Part shown: positions 1-8,245 of the stretch, piece after piece | Layout: the number at the start of each line of letters is the position of its first letter | Numbering within the stretch: position 1 is the first letter of the stretch | Assembly: GCA_018398765.1 (NCBI GenBank) | Contig: JAHBMJ010000024.1 | Coordinates: 94,661-128,698 of the forward strand | Length of the DNA: 34,038 nt | Direction of reading: 5' to 3' | DNA from: Chromera velia | Lineage: Eukaryota > Sar > Chromeraceae | The notes under the pieces: generated by a model | The model's input: only the letters and a program-made list of their open reading frames with translations | Database searches by the model: none | What the model was told of the DNA's origin: nothing | Translations under genes and position numbers: made by a program

Positions 1-27
1 GTTGCCGGTCGTTGCTGGATTGAATGA

Positions 28-597
28 GTGACGGATTGTTATATCTCGGTTCATCTCCGTTCACTTTCCGTTTCATTTTCTTTCCCGGGCCCGTATATCT
101 TCTCTTCCTTCATTCTCCTTCTTCCAATCACGGAGAACGGTGGTGATAATGACGCGAACAGAGGCGGAAGGAGCCCCGAGCACTATCAGTATATCCAGGC
201 GATAGCTCCGCTCCTGTTTGCTTCCATTTTGCTTTTCGCTCCTCCGGTCAGCCGCATCGCCCTCCTTCCATTCATCTTCCAATCGGAAAATTTGCTGCTC
301 TGGACACCGTCCGGTCTTGCGCATCCTCACTCCATCGGATTCACCAACGTGACCTTCTTCGACTACTGGTGCCGGGAGATGGCCGAAAACCTCGTGGTCA
401 TGGTTGCGTGTGGCCAGAGGAACCCATCGAGATCCTCAACCTCTTTCTCGCGTTCTTGGGTCCCCATGAAGAAAGCACCGGAACAATCTTCGCCCTGCCG
501 CTATAGGCAAGATGGCTACTTTCTCACGTTTTTTTTTTTTTTAAGAACGAAGTTTTCAGAGGGGAGGCCTCTGAATTTTTCGTCCTCGGTCTCATAA
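28..597 (+). other. Open frame, possibly one exon in its second half
   Basis: This frame is open without an ATG at its beginning. The part at about 320-430 reads like protein (a WCREMAENLVVMVACG stretch); the earlier part is serine/phenylalanine-rich and looks like non-coding pyrimidine-rich sequence read as protein. A run of 14 T at 529-542 follows the good part and would suit an intron end or flank. I recognise no family. It is in the same frame as the open frame at 604-1062, so the two could be exons of one gene. Confidence 0.22.
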
Positions 598-603
598 ATA
601 TGG

Positions 604-1062
604 ATGCATTCATGCTCGTTGTCAGATGCTGCGAAGAATGCTCTTTTCAATTCGCCTCCGTCGTCTCTGGAGGATTGGTGGCAGGAGGGCGAACAGACCA
701 TGGGTTTTGGGATGCATGAAAAGTTGAGAGCCAGAGAGGTGGCCGCTATGGACCCGACGTACATCACGAATTTTTTGAACAGGAGCAAAGAGATGTACTT
801 CGGGGGCCTTTGCGCCCTGGTCTGGTGGACTCGACGACCGATGACAAGCAAAGACCAGGTGGGCCGTCCTCTCCTGCATAAAAAGCAGGAACTGGGAGTT
901 GGGTTCGTTGAGGATGTGCAGCGGAAAATAGAGGCTGCCAAACAGAAATCTCCTGGGCGTTCCTCCCTGGAGCAGTCTCCCATTTATCGGACTCCCGCAA
1001 GATCTGGTGGCCCTTCCCCCTGTGTTCACATTTGTTTTGATTCTTCCTTGAAAGAGTCGTAG
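604..1062 (+). CDS. Hypothetical protein, 152 aa
   Basis: The frame starts at ATG 604 and is open for 152 codons. The first 120 residues have normal protein composition, with aromatic and charged positions mixed (EDWWQEGEQTMGFGMHEKL, FLNRSKEMYFGGLCALVWW), and then a Lys/Arg/Glu-rich helical part. The last 30 residues lie in an imperfect DNA repeat that recurs near 1199-1285, so the true exon may end earlier, around 960. A long frame on the other strand (622-1347) is low-complexity and partly made of the same repeat, so I prefer this strand. No family is recognised. Confidence 0.38.
   Translation: MHSCSLSDAAKNALFNSPPSSLEDWWQEGEQTMGFGMHEKLRAREVAAMDPTYITNFLNRSKEMYFGGLCALVWWTRRPMTSKDQVGRPLLHKKQELGVGFVEDVQRKIEAAKQKSPGRSSLEQSPIYRTPARSGGPSPCVHICFDSSLKES
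946..1039. repeat. Imperfect direct repeat, copy 1
   Basis: About 90 bases resemble 1199-1285. A 30-base core at 995-1024 (starting CCGCAAGATCTGG) is identical to 1241-1270. Similarity fades on both sides. It overlaps the 3' end of the open frame 604-1062. Confidence 0.85.
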
Positions 1063-1198
1063 CCGTGCATGTTTCCTGGGAGGGCCCTCTGGTTGTAGAG
1101 AGAGGGGGAAAGGAAGTGCTGTCGAGCGTCTGGTACAGGGTTTGCGTTCATTAATCGGTGGCGTGTCCGGGGGGGGAGTGGGGGGGAAGTTGGACCAC

Positions 1199-1285
1199 AA
1201 ATCTCCTGTGCGATGCAGCAGTCTGTCTAGTATCGGATTGCCGCAAGATCTGGTGGCCCTTCCCCCTGTGCTTTTCATTTGTTTG
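1199..1285. repeat. Imperfect direct repeat, copy 2
   Basis: Second copy of the repeat at 946-1039, about 250 bases downstream and in the same orientation, sharing the 30-base identical core. The rest of 1063-1476 shows no convincing gene; it holds G-rich runs and this repeat. Confidence 0.85.
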
Positions 1286-1476
1286 GATGTTTGCGCGGAT
1301 GGCCGTCTCTTTGTAGAGACAGCGTGTAGAGAAGTGGGGACTATCATGGGGAATATAGGGTCCGCATTGGCTGATCGGAGGGGGGCGGGGGAGACAGTGC
1401 CCAGAAAAAAAAGTCACTGCGTTTTTTATTGGTGGGCGCATGCAGGCGCAGCGAGATCTATTATGGAAAGCTGACC

Positions 1477-1654
1477 ATGCAGAGGTCACTCCTGATCGCG
1501 AGCAGGTTCATGCAAATCCTGCTGGACGCCACCAGGTCGGACAAATGCGTCCTCCTCCACTATCCGGGGGTGGTGTCCTACAGTCTCGGCACCCCCAACT
1601 TCGAAAAGGATAAAAAAGGATCTCCCATGCACTGTGTCTCCCTATCGACCGAAA
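1477..1654 (+). CDS. Hypothetical exon with a strong 5' splice site
   Basis: The frame from ATG 1477 codes a helical, then mixed segment (MQRSLLIASRFMQILLDATR; later HYPGVVSYSLGTPNFEKDKK). It runs into GTGAGT at 1655, a consensus 5' splice site, and the reading after that becomes leucine/serine-rich and intron-like. The exon would end in phase 1. I see no known domain. The matching 3' site may be CCTCCAG just before 2000. Confidence 0.4.
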
Positions 1655-1980
1655 GTGAGTTGCTATTGGCCTGCACACATCTCTCCTTATTGATAAGACC
1701 TCGCTTGCTTCGTCATCGATCTTCGTCTTCCGCTTGTGTATCTGTTGCGTGTGCTGCTCGCCACGTTGGCTGACACAGGAAAGCCACAGGATGGTCCAGA
1801 GGAAAGCCACAAGTGTGGGCGTGTGATGACCTTGAAAGGGTTCAACGGAGATGGGGACGGGGAAGCCGAAATGGGTGGCCATGACAAAGATCTGGAGATG
1901 GGGTCGGATGCGGACAGTGAGGGGGGCAAGAGAGAAAAGTCGAAAGAGCTTCTCTTGGTCTTTCCCCTGTCGACCCTCTC

Positions 1981-2103
1981 ATGACTCCCGCCTCCAGAAT
2001 CCGGACGCTGAGAAAGGCGGGGTATCTGCATCGAACGTCTTACGCCTTTGTTGCTGAACCCTTTAACGATCGTGCGTACGGCCTTGACAAGACCGACCAC
2101 TAG
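1981..2103 (+). CDS. Short coding-like segment ending at an in-frame TAG
   Basis: ATG 1981 opens 40 codons (MTPASRIRTLRKAGYL, then YAFVAEPFNDRAYGLDKTDH) up to TAG at 2101-2103. The same frame stays protein-like after the TAG (HVFDVGKKETVAVLGNSA) to about 2160, so the TAG may be a disabling mutation in a longer exon. A 3' splice site candidate (CCTCCAG) lies just inside the frame near 1997. No family is recognised. Confidence 0.33.
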   Translation: MTPASRIRTLRKAGYLHRTSYAFVAEPFNDRAYGLDKTDH

Positions 2104-2152
2104 CATGTTTTTGATGTGGGAAAGAAGGAAACCGTAGCTGTGCTCGGCAATA

Positions 2153-2419
2153 GTGCTCGCACAGTTTTTTTCTGCCATCTCACGAGACTTCAAGGAATTT
2201 TCTTTTCTCAGGGGTTCCAAAGGAAAATTGAGGGATCTCGGTGCCCCCGTCCTCCACATAAACAGAGAGATGCGGCGCTCTGCATGGAGACCCAAGAACT
2301 ACATCTGGGGCATCCAGGTGTCTCCGGTCGGCAATCACCCCGACCTCACAAATTCTCGCTCTGCTGCGCGCACTCTCTGCCTCAAGGGACTAACAGCTCT
2401 CTCTCCTGTACGTTTTTGA
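2153..2419 (+). CDS. Hypothetical open frame, 88 aa
   Basis: This open frame lies one frame away from the preceding coding-like segment and picks up where that one fades. Its middle reads like a basic globular protein (RDLGAPVLHINREMRRSAW, RPKNYIWGIQVSPVGN). It could be the continuation of the same gene after a single-base shift. No domain is recognised, and the start at 2153 is not an ATG. Confidence 0.3.
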   Translation: MLAQFFSAISRDFKEFSFLRGSKGKLRDLGAPVLHINREMRRSAWRPKNYIWGIQVSPVGNHPDLTNSRSAARTLCLKGLTALSPVRF

Positions 2420-2540
2420 ACAAAACTCGCTGTGTTTGCCCTCTGTCTCACCAATTTGAAGACAGGATGGTCGACACTCGAAGCACCAAACCGGATCCGC
2501 CCCTACCGGCAACATGAACCGCCCCTTGTACTGCATGTAG

Positions 2541-3020
2541 GTGGGGTGTGTCGTCCATGCGTTTTTTGACGCGGCGTTCAAGTTCAAGGAGTACGCCGCT
2601 CGTCTCGGGTACGTCATCAGACTGCTCGGGTCGATTGAGTTGAAGGACGACGCTCTCGCCCTCTTCCGAAACTGGATTGCGTGGGCGACAAAGCGTGCGG
2701 GGCGCAAGGTCGGATCCTCCACTGCAGGGGAGCTCCTTGCCTTGGAGTTCCTCCTGAAGAAGCTGGGGGAGATCGTGGGCCTTGTCAGGGCTCTGTGGGG
2801 GATCAAGGTCGTACGCGTGATCGTGTACACTGACTCTGGTCCTCTCCATGACCAGTTCAGGTCTGGAAAGGCGCAGACAGATGCGACCATGCAGGGGGTG
2901 CTCGAATGGTGCATCCAGGAGATGCGTGCTGTGGGGGCCGATCTCCAGTGGATCTCCAGGGGCAGGAATGTGGCGAACGTGATGACGAAGTGTGCGCTCC
3001 CTGGTGGGGAGCTGGCTTGA
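2541..3020 (+). pseudogene. Ty1/copia-type RNase H domain, 5'-truncated pol remnant
   Basis: RNase H domain of a Ty1/copia-type polyprotein, which degrades the RNA of the RNA-DNA hybrid during reverse transcription. In order I see FFDAAF (first Asp, codon 2568), SSTAGELLAL (Glu, codon 2730; the copia SSTEAEYxAL motif), YTDSG (Asp, codon 2832) and SRGRNVANVMTK (the copia NPADxLTK motif). The last motif has Asn where family members carry the fourth catalytic Asp (codon 2976). The frame ends normally at TGA 3018-3020, as expected for the end of pol. Upstream, an in-frame TAG at 2536-2538 cuts it off, and no reverse transcriptase or integrase precedes it. This is a fragment, probably dead. Confidence 0.82.
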
Positions 3021-3547
3021 GTTCTGGCGAGGAGCTTCTGGAGGGGAAGGGAAGGGAGAACGGTGGGCCTTCTTTCCTTTTTGTATCCTTGTTTCTGTCG
3101 TCCCTTCTCTCCCTCTGTCGTCCCTTTGCAGGTAGGCGTATATGGGTTTTGCTTTTCGACAAGGGGAGGGACCATACAGGGATTTGGGCAGGGAGCAAAA
3201 GGAGGTAGATAGGCATGTGGTTCTGTTCTGTCCCTTTTACTCCGTCACTCTTTCTATCGTTAATCTGTTCTCCCCAGATAGGCGACTAGATGGGGCGCGT
3301 GTTTTCTCCTTTTTTCCTCTTTTGCCAGAATGTCAATGTCCACGCGTACCTGCCCTGTTGTCGTCCATAGCTGTCATTGTCACTTACATCACAGTGTGCT
3401 AAACACATGATTCTGTTCTTTCGCCTCAGCTTACTGTACAGGCAATTTTCCCTGACGCTGTCTTTCCTTCCTTCCTGTCTCAGGTTTTTCCTCCTTTCAA
3501 GCCTCTCTTCACTTTGTGTCTCCCCTCTGCGTTCGACCCGTGTGCAG
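3021..3547. other. No clear gene; pyrimidine-rich intergenic or intronic DNA
   Basis: The plus strand is rich in C and T throughout (many TTTCC, CTCTC and CCTTTT runs), and open frames here are Phe/Leu/Ser-rich. It contains several candidate 3' splice sites, the last (TGTGCAG, ending 3547) immediately before a convincing exon. I see no gene. Confidence 0.5.
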
Positions 3548-3932
3548 TTTCCTTCTGAGGCTGTACTCGACACCTTGCTCTGGAAGACGTTACGCTGTGG
3601 GGAGGGGGGGAAAGTCGATCCAAAGCACGTGAGTGCTTTTATTATGGAGTTGGGGAGCATTTACAGGATCGCCTATTTCGATGAGATTGTGGAGAGGGCA
3701 TCTAGAGGAGGAAAGAAATTCTCTCGTTGCACGTTGGTCAGCCCCTTTCTTCTTTTTTGCTTCCCTTCAGTGTCGTGTCTTTGAGAAGTGAAAAATCCCT
3801 CCCTCCCTCCTTTTTTTTCTCCTGCAGAAAGGCTTCATCCAAATGGTCTTCGCTGACCTGGAGACCGCTTTGCCCACGGATGTTGAGGTGGGAAGCAGGT
3901 ATACGAGCCCTACGGTGCCCTTTCTTCGTTGA
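3548..3932 (+). CDS. Two-exon 3' end of a hypothetical gene
   Basis: Exon 3548-3736 follows TGTGCAG and codes a well-mixed segment (FPSEAVLDTLLWKTLRCG, HVSAFIMELGSIYRIAYFDE). A GTCAGC donor at 3737 and a textbook acceptor (a T-rich tract, then CTCCTGCAG, ending 3827) define a 91-base phase-0 intron. The second exon (KGFIQMVFADLETALPTDVE) ends at TGA 3930-3932. The length does not divide by three, so the intron also restores the frame, which supports it. The 5' part of the gene must lie upstream in further exons. The function is unknown. Confidence 0.58.
3737..3827 (+). other. Predicted intron, 91 bases
   Basis: GT...AG intron in phase 0 with a long pyrimidine tract directly before CTGCAG. 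The donor GTCAGC resembles GTCAGT donors inferred at 31901 and 33655. Confidence 0.58.
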
Positions 3933-4035
3933 GGGCCCGTAATAAGCTTTTTCCTTTTGTCCGTTACATGACTTCCGCCACTATCAGGACTGAGGGGAAA
4001 GGGAGGAAGAAAGAGGCAGGGCGGAGTTCGAGTGC

Positions 4036-4284
4036 ATGACTCGCGCGCTCAGAAACAATTCAGGCTCAGGATCAGGGGCCCGCTTCCTCGAGGGCCCCCT
4101 CAGAAACAATTCAGGCTCAGGATCAGGGGCCCGCTTCCTCGAGGGCCCCCTATACATGAAGTACGTGATCGAAATTGTGGAGTGCACTATCATGGACACC
4201 GCTTACTGGTTTGCTATTCTCTCTGTGGGAGGGGCGCGTATTGCATATGATTGGAGAAATAGGGCATCCTGTGAACTTTCTTGA
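4036..4284 (+). CDS. Hypothetical open frame containing a 17-aa duplication
   Basis: ATG 4036 opens 82 codons. Residues about 6-39 are two identical 17-residue units (RNNSGSGSGARFLEGPL) from a perfect 51-bp tandem duplication. Then comes a protein-like stretch (YMKYVIEIVECTIMDTAYWF). Protein-likeness passes to the next frame near 4245 (MIGEIGHPVNFLERLLTLAK) and back near 4320, so either the gene is damaged or the sequence has indels. No family is recognised. Confidence 0.38.
   Translation: MTRALRNNSGSGSGARFLEGPLRNNSGSGSGARFLEGPLYMKYVIEIVECTIMDTAYWFAILSVGGARIAYDWRNRASCELS
4050..4151. repeat. Perfect tandem duplication, 2 x 51 bp
   Basis: Units 4050-4100 and 4101-4151 are identical. Because 51 is a multiple of three, the frame through them is preserved. 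Each unit ends in an imperfect palindrome with arms AGGGGCCC and GGGCCCCCT around a 10-base spacer, able to form a GC-rich hairpin. Confidence 0.96.
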
Positions 4285-4305
4285 GCGTCTTTTGACCCTG
4301 GCTAA

Positions 4306-4620
4306 ATATGGCAAGTCAAAGGCGGAGATGACCTATACACCAGCCGCGAGCCGGCAAACGAAATGTTCTGGGGGACAAGCGAGGATGAGGAGGACGATGT
4401 CAACCGCCCACCTCGAGGGTACGTCGACAGAGATGACTTCGAGTCCGAAGAGTTCCGAGATTTCGGGACGGTCTGAAGCTTCTTCTGCATGGATCTCGGC
4501 ACGGACGTAGATACCCTCAAGTCGGAGGGCCTTCCTGCTGTGATGGCAGCTGCGCCCTTCCGATTTCCCCCATGCAGAAGGGGGCGCTCGAAAGGATTTT
4601 GTGGTGGGTGGGTGTTTTGA
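4306..4620 (+). pseudogene. Acidic coding-like segment split by a TGA
   Basis: One frame holds a very acidic segment (GDDLYTSREPANEMFWG, EDEEDDVNRPPRGYVDRDD) up to TGA 4474-4476. It then continues at once with protein-like sequence (SFFCMDLGTDVDTLKSEG) to TGA 4618-4620, 20 bases before the transposon insertion point. The first part follows a frame change near 4320. Either two small exons or, more likely, a broken gene. The function is unknown. Confidence 0.4.
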
Positions 4621-4642
4621 ACGCCTGCTGGCCGAGGGGCTA

Positions 4643-5031
4643 CCACCTGTTCAGAAATTATTTTTTTTCAGTCACCTTTTATTTTGAAAGTTGTTCAGAA
4701 AGGAGGCTATAAAAAAGTCAAATAGTCAGTTGTTGAATGCCGGGTCTACAAAATACAATTTGCTTAATATAAGGGCTGTGTAACTTTTGACTGACAAAAA
4801 ACCTAGGAAATAAAATTTTTTTTTTGGTTAAAAAAAGTTCATATTTTTTGAAAAACACAAATAAACATAGTGTCTTATGAACATATGAATGTACAATGAA
4901 TAGAATACTCAAGTAAGCACTCTATGTAAGTCTATAGATTTAGTATGTATTCATAATGTGTGAGCTTTGTATATGCTATGGTTCAAGAGTGATACTAGGT
5001 GAAAGTGTGAAAATAATTTCTGAACAGGTGG
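4643..5031. repeat. Left 389-bp terminal block of the mariner element
   Basis: Begins CCACCTGTTCAG and ends CTGAACAGGTGG, so the block itself looks like a small non-autonomous element. It is AT-rich, in contrast with the host DNA. It matches 7491-7879 at all but about seven of 389 positions, with no length change. The inner edge is followed by AGCACT, mirrored by AGTGCT before the right block, so the inner inverted match extends to 28 bp. No TA flanks the inner edge. Confidence 0.95.
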
Positions 5032-5253
5032 AGCACTCCATATTTTTGAATAGAATTTCGCTTTCCGGGGCCACATTTTTTATACTCAATTTTTGCATGT
5101 GACGCAACTGTGCAACTGAGTCATCTGCCTGTACAAAGGTTGTGTTTGGTACAGAGGTAGTGTTGTCTTCTTTCATGGAATGATGAACACACATAGAGAT
5201 GGAATGAGGAACACAAGCAAATCAAAGAAAAAGGAAGATTGACACAAAGGAGA

Positions 5254-6120
5254 ATGAGCGAAGCTGACTTGTATTGGTTTGAATTTCTCTCAAAACTTGG
5301 AGACCTGAGAGACTACATTGGCTATATTCTCTATTTCGATTGGTTATCAAGAATCCCTCCTGCACAGCAACGCTTGCAAGTTCAAAAGACTGCGGCTTTG
5401 CACAGTGCCGCTTGGTGTCGAGGAGGGCAAGAAGCAACCTTTCAGATTGTGGAAGTCCGACCGGTTGAGAAAGGTCCAAAAGGATTCTTTGGAGAGCTGC
5501 TTCTGTTTTTGGAAGTTGTAGGGAAAAAAGGATGGACGAGAGTGCGGGGGGTCTTTGTTGTTGAGATCTGGGTGTCTGAAGCAGCATTGAGGGAGCTTTT
5601 TGCTCTTTTGAAGTTAAAGGAGGCAGGCGGTCTCACGTGGGAGTGGGCTTCAGCTTTGACGAAAGACAGTGACTTTGTTCTGACATACAGGCACCTGAAT
5701 TCCTTGTGTTTTGTTTGTGGGAAACCCAAACATACAGCTGCATCCTGCGCTTTGAGGATTGCTTCCCCAGAGGCGTCTGGATTGACTCTTTTGCCTGAAG
5801 CCCCGCCTACGGCAAGTCAAGGTGCAGAGGTGTTCGATCCGTCTCGCATTGGTCTGTACTTCAACAAAGGGTCTGACAGGGTGAGCCCTCACTGGTGGTG
5901 GAAAGAAGCTCAGAGTGGAGCACGTGTCTCGTTCTTTTTCCACAGAGTAGGAGAGGGAAAGTTTGTGGTGTGGGTGACGTGTAATGGAAAAAGGAAGACG
6001 GAGTGCTGTTTTGAGGCAGAAAACGAGACGGTAGCCGCATTTGAAGTCCTTTCCTTTGCCCCTACTTATATTCACGCAATTTCTCTTCCTTCAAAGAGAA
6101 GTTACAAGCAGAACAGGTAA
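5254..6120 (+). CDS. Mariner-associated ORF1 protein with CCHC zinc knuckle, 288 aa
   Basis: ATG 5254 opens 288 codons. The first 150 residues are a mixed alpha/beta-like region (MSEADLYWFEFLSKLGDLRD; a run with WTRVRGVFVVEIWV). A canonical zinc knuckle follows: C152-x2-C155-x4-H160-x4-C165 (CFVCGKPKHTAASC). The rest is rich in Trp and Phe. Zinc knuckles bind single-stranded nucleic acid and are typical of retroelement Gag or ORF1 proteins. Tc1/mariner elements normally carry only a transposase, so this gene is the odd partner. The stop TAA (6118-6120) is four bases before the transposase ATG, suggesting one transcript with reinitiation, or splicing I cannot see. Possible roles (DNA binding, end pairing, chaperoning) are inference. 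Confidence 0.82.
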   Translation: MSEADLYWFEFLSKLGDLRDYIGYILYFDWLSRIPPAQQRLQVQKTAALHSAAWCRGGQEATFQIVEVRPVEKGPKGFFGELLLFLEVVGKKGWTRVRGVFVVEIWVSEAALRELFALLKLKEAGGLTWEWASALTKDSDFVLTYRHLNSLCFVCGKPKHTAASCALRIASPEASGLTLLPEAPPTASQGAEVFDPSRIGLYFNKGSDRVSPHWWWKEAQSGARVSFFFHRVGEGKFVVWVTCNGKRKTECCFEAENETVAAFEVLSFAPTYIHAISLPSKRSYKQNR

Positions 6121-6124
6121 AAGG

Positions 6125-7306
6125 ATGCCAGTGACCAAGCCCGTGGGGAGACCCAGGCGTTATACGGACAGGCAAGAACGCTCTATGGTGAACTTCTACA
6201 TCAAGGTGCGCAAGGAGAACAAGAAGGCTCCGACGATCGATCATTGGAAGCACAAACTGAAGAACAGGCGTTCACTGCTGCCACTACCGAAGTCAAAGGT
6301 CTGTCTGCATGAGTACGAGTATGAGTGACTGATTGAGATTGGCTTTGGTTTGTGAATGTTAGGGTTTTTTTGTGTGTGAGTATGAATTGTGGTGCAGTTT
6401 GCTGTGTTCAGCCGTCTCCGGCCGTCTCCAGCCGTCTCCAGCCGTCTACTTGCCTTTCTTCATTTGTTTTGATGTGTTGTCACATGTTTGTGCCTGTAGA
6501 ATACCTGGACCGGCATTTTGAAGCGCTGGTTGCCTGGGGGGAAGTGGTATAAGAAGATTCGAGGGGCAGTTGGAAACGATCAGGTTGAAACCAGGCGTTG
6601 GAAGGAAACAAAGAAACTGCAACGACGAGGAAAGAAGGAATGGAAGACCGATTTTCTTTTTTTAGACTTCAAGTACTACAAACCACGCTTGAGTCCGGAA
6701 CAAAAAGCTTATTCGCGTATGCTTGGGGGGGAGAAGGTGTTTTGCACGAGTGAGGAAAGACAAGAACCATGGGCAAGGGCAGGACATATGTCACGGAATA
6801 AGCCGGCAGGACCAGGGAACGCGTTTCAAATGGGAGTCGTAATTGGTTGTGGGCGTGTGATTGTTGCAGCAAAGCTACCAAATCCATACAATCGCTTTCA
6901 TGTGAGGGACTTTTTGCTGAATGATGTAGAGCCTGCACTTGTTGAACAAGGGTTTGGAAAAGAAACTGTTTTGCGTTGTGATCGAGATTCATGTTTAACT
7001 TCGAGGGTTGGGAAGGCTGCATTGAACAGTCTTTCTTGTTCTTTTGAATTTGCACAAGCTTCAATGCAAGACACATCACCGCTCGATTTTTCCTTCTGGT
7101 CAAAAGTGAAACGTGACATGTTGGAAGAAGAGGCGTCCGGGCCATTTTGGAAAGCGATTCAAAAAGAGAGTGAACACAACTGGACAGCGCGGTTGTTTCG
7201 TACCATTCGTACAGTTCCACGTGAGTTTATTGACAAGACAATTGCTTCAGTATACAACCGAATGAAGAACATCCGCCTTGCAAAAGGAAAGCATCCAAAA
7301 GAGTGA
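6125..7306 (+). CDS. Mariner-type DD34D transposase, 326 aa, one intron
   Basis: Cuts and pastes the element at TA sites. The model is exons 6125-6298 and 6500-7306. The N-terminus has the GRPR motif and a basic helix-turn-helix-like region (to about residue 75) that would bind the terminal repeats. The catalytic domain has Asp114 (FLFLDFKYY), Asp219 (VLRCDRDS) and Asp254 (TSPLDFSFWSKVKRD). There are exactly 34 residues between the second and third, and the last is Asp, as in mariner rather than Tc1 (Glu). The length is close to the usual 340-350 aa. The frame is intact to TGA 7304-7306, so the protein may be active. The intron is supported by the phase-0 join and by a TGA that would otherwise stop the frame at 6326-6328. 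Confidence 0.9.
6299..6499 (+). other. Predicted intron in the transposase gene, with a 10-bp minisatellite
   Basis: GTCTGT at 6299 and TGCCTGTAG ending 6499 bound a 201-base phase-0 intron. The reading is open on both sides and blocked inside. At 6411-6450 it carries four tandem 10-base units (GCCGTCTCCA type), just upstream of the T-rich tract. Confidence 0.75.
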
Positions 7307-7490
7307 CACAGTGACCGACTGTTAACCACTTTTTCCAAAATTTATATTTTTGTACCAAAATTATCAAAGACAATAGAATCTTTTTAGTTTTATATTTTTA
7401 AATTAAATTAAATTAGTATTCAATAGAAAGGATAACTATTAACATTGCGCACCAAATTTAGAAGTTATATGATTTTTTGAAAAAAGTGCT

Positions 7491-7879
7491 CCACCTGTTC
7501 AGAAATTATTTTTTTTCAGTCACCTTTTATTTTAAAAGTTGTTCAGAAAGGAGGCTGTAAAAAAGTTAAATAGTCAGTTGTTGAATGCCGGGTCTACAAA
7601 ATACAATTTGCTTAATATAAGGGCTGTGTAACTTTTGACTGACAAAAAGCCTAGGAAATAAAATTTTTTTTTTGGTTAAAAAAAGTTCATATTTTTTGAA
7701 AAACACAAATAAACATAGTGTCTTATGAACATATGAATGTACAATGAATAGAATACTCAAGTAAGCACTCTATGTAAGTCTATAGATTTAGTATGTATTC
7801 ATAAAGTGTGAGCTTTGTATATGCTATGATTCAAGAGTAATACTAGGTGAAAGTGTGAAAATAATTTCTGAACAGGTGG
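7491..7879. repeat. Right 389-bp terminal block of the mariner element
   Basis: Direct-orientation partner of 4643-5031, same length, with inverted repeats at both of its own edges (7491-7512 and 7858-7879). The outer edge abuts the TA duplication at 7880-7881; the inner edge is preceded by AGTGCT, not TA. Confidence 0.95.
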
Positions 7880-8245
7880 TAGACTTTCAGATCACAGGCA
7901 CGGCACAGGATCTTCCTGCCTGCTTGTTGGGTGCAACTGTGTGTGCTGCATGAAGGACGCCCCGGGGCTGGCCGTGGAGAAGGAGCACCACCTTCTGCTT
8001 CGTTTACAGGCGGACTCTTGCATGGGAGGAGGGAGAAGTCAGCGAGGCATTTCCATGCAGCCGCCACCTGAAGTCTCTGTCCGTTTTTATTCTGTTTGAG
8101 TCTCTGAGTATGGATTTCTAGACTTGTCTTGTTTGGAGTCGTTTTCCCGGAGGAGACGGGAGACGCCGGCGGGACCTCCCAAGGACCTCTCGTAGGAGAG
8201 GTCAGGCAGGCTGTTGGTCCGGAAAGGCAGGCCGGTCCTGTTGCC

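Larger units (their letters stand above)
4643..7879 (+). mobile_element. Mariner-type DNA transposon with 389-bp direct terminal repeats
   Basis: The element spans 3237 bp between two TA dinucleotides (4641-4642 and 7880-7881), the target duplication expected of the Tc1/mariner superfamily. Its outer ends form a perfect 22-bp inverted repeat (4643-4664 and 7858-7879, starting CCACCTGTTCAG). Unusually, each end is a 389-bp block in direct orientation, and each block carries the inverted repeat at both of its own edges, giving four copies of the sequence. Inside lie a CCHC zinc-knuckle gene and a DD34D transposase gene, both open. The two blocks differ at about seven positions by eye, so insertion or block duplication is recent. 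The AT-rich stretches 5032-5253 and 7307-7490 inside hold no gene. Removing the element and one TA restores a plain host junction. Confidence 0.93.

Noticed and set aside
622-1347. 241-codon open frame on the minus strand.
   Set aside because: Low-complexity Pro/Arg/Ser composition, built partly from the local DNA repeat, and antisense to a better plus-strand frame.
2390-3175. 261-codon open frame on the minus strand.
   Set aside because: It is the mirror of the RNase H domain, which is recognisable on the plus strand.
4718-4912. 64-codon frame on the minus strand, repeated at 7566-7760.
   Set aside because: It lies wholly inside the 389-bp transposon end blocks; it recurs only because the blocks do, and it has the Phe/Lys/Leu composition of AT-rich DNA.
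6031-6096. A possible intron joining the zinc-knuckle gene to the transposase as one fusion protein (GTAGCC ... TTCAAAG with a strong pyrimidine tract).
   Set aside because: None of the nearby AG acceptors brings the reading into the transposase frame; each leads to a stop. The two are kept as separate genes.
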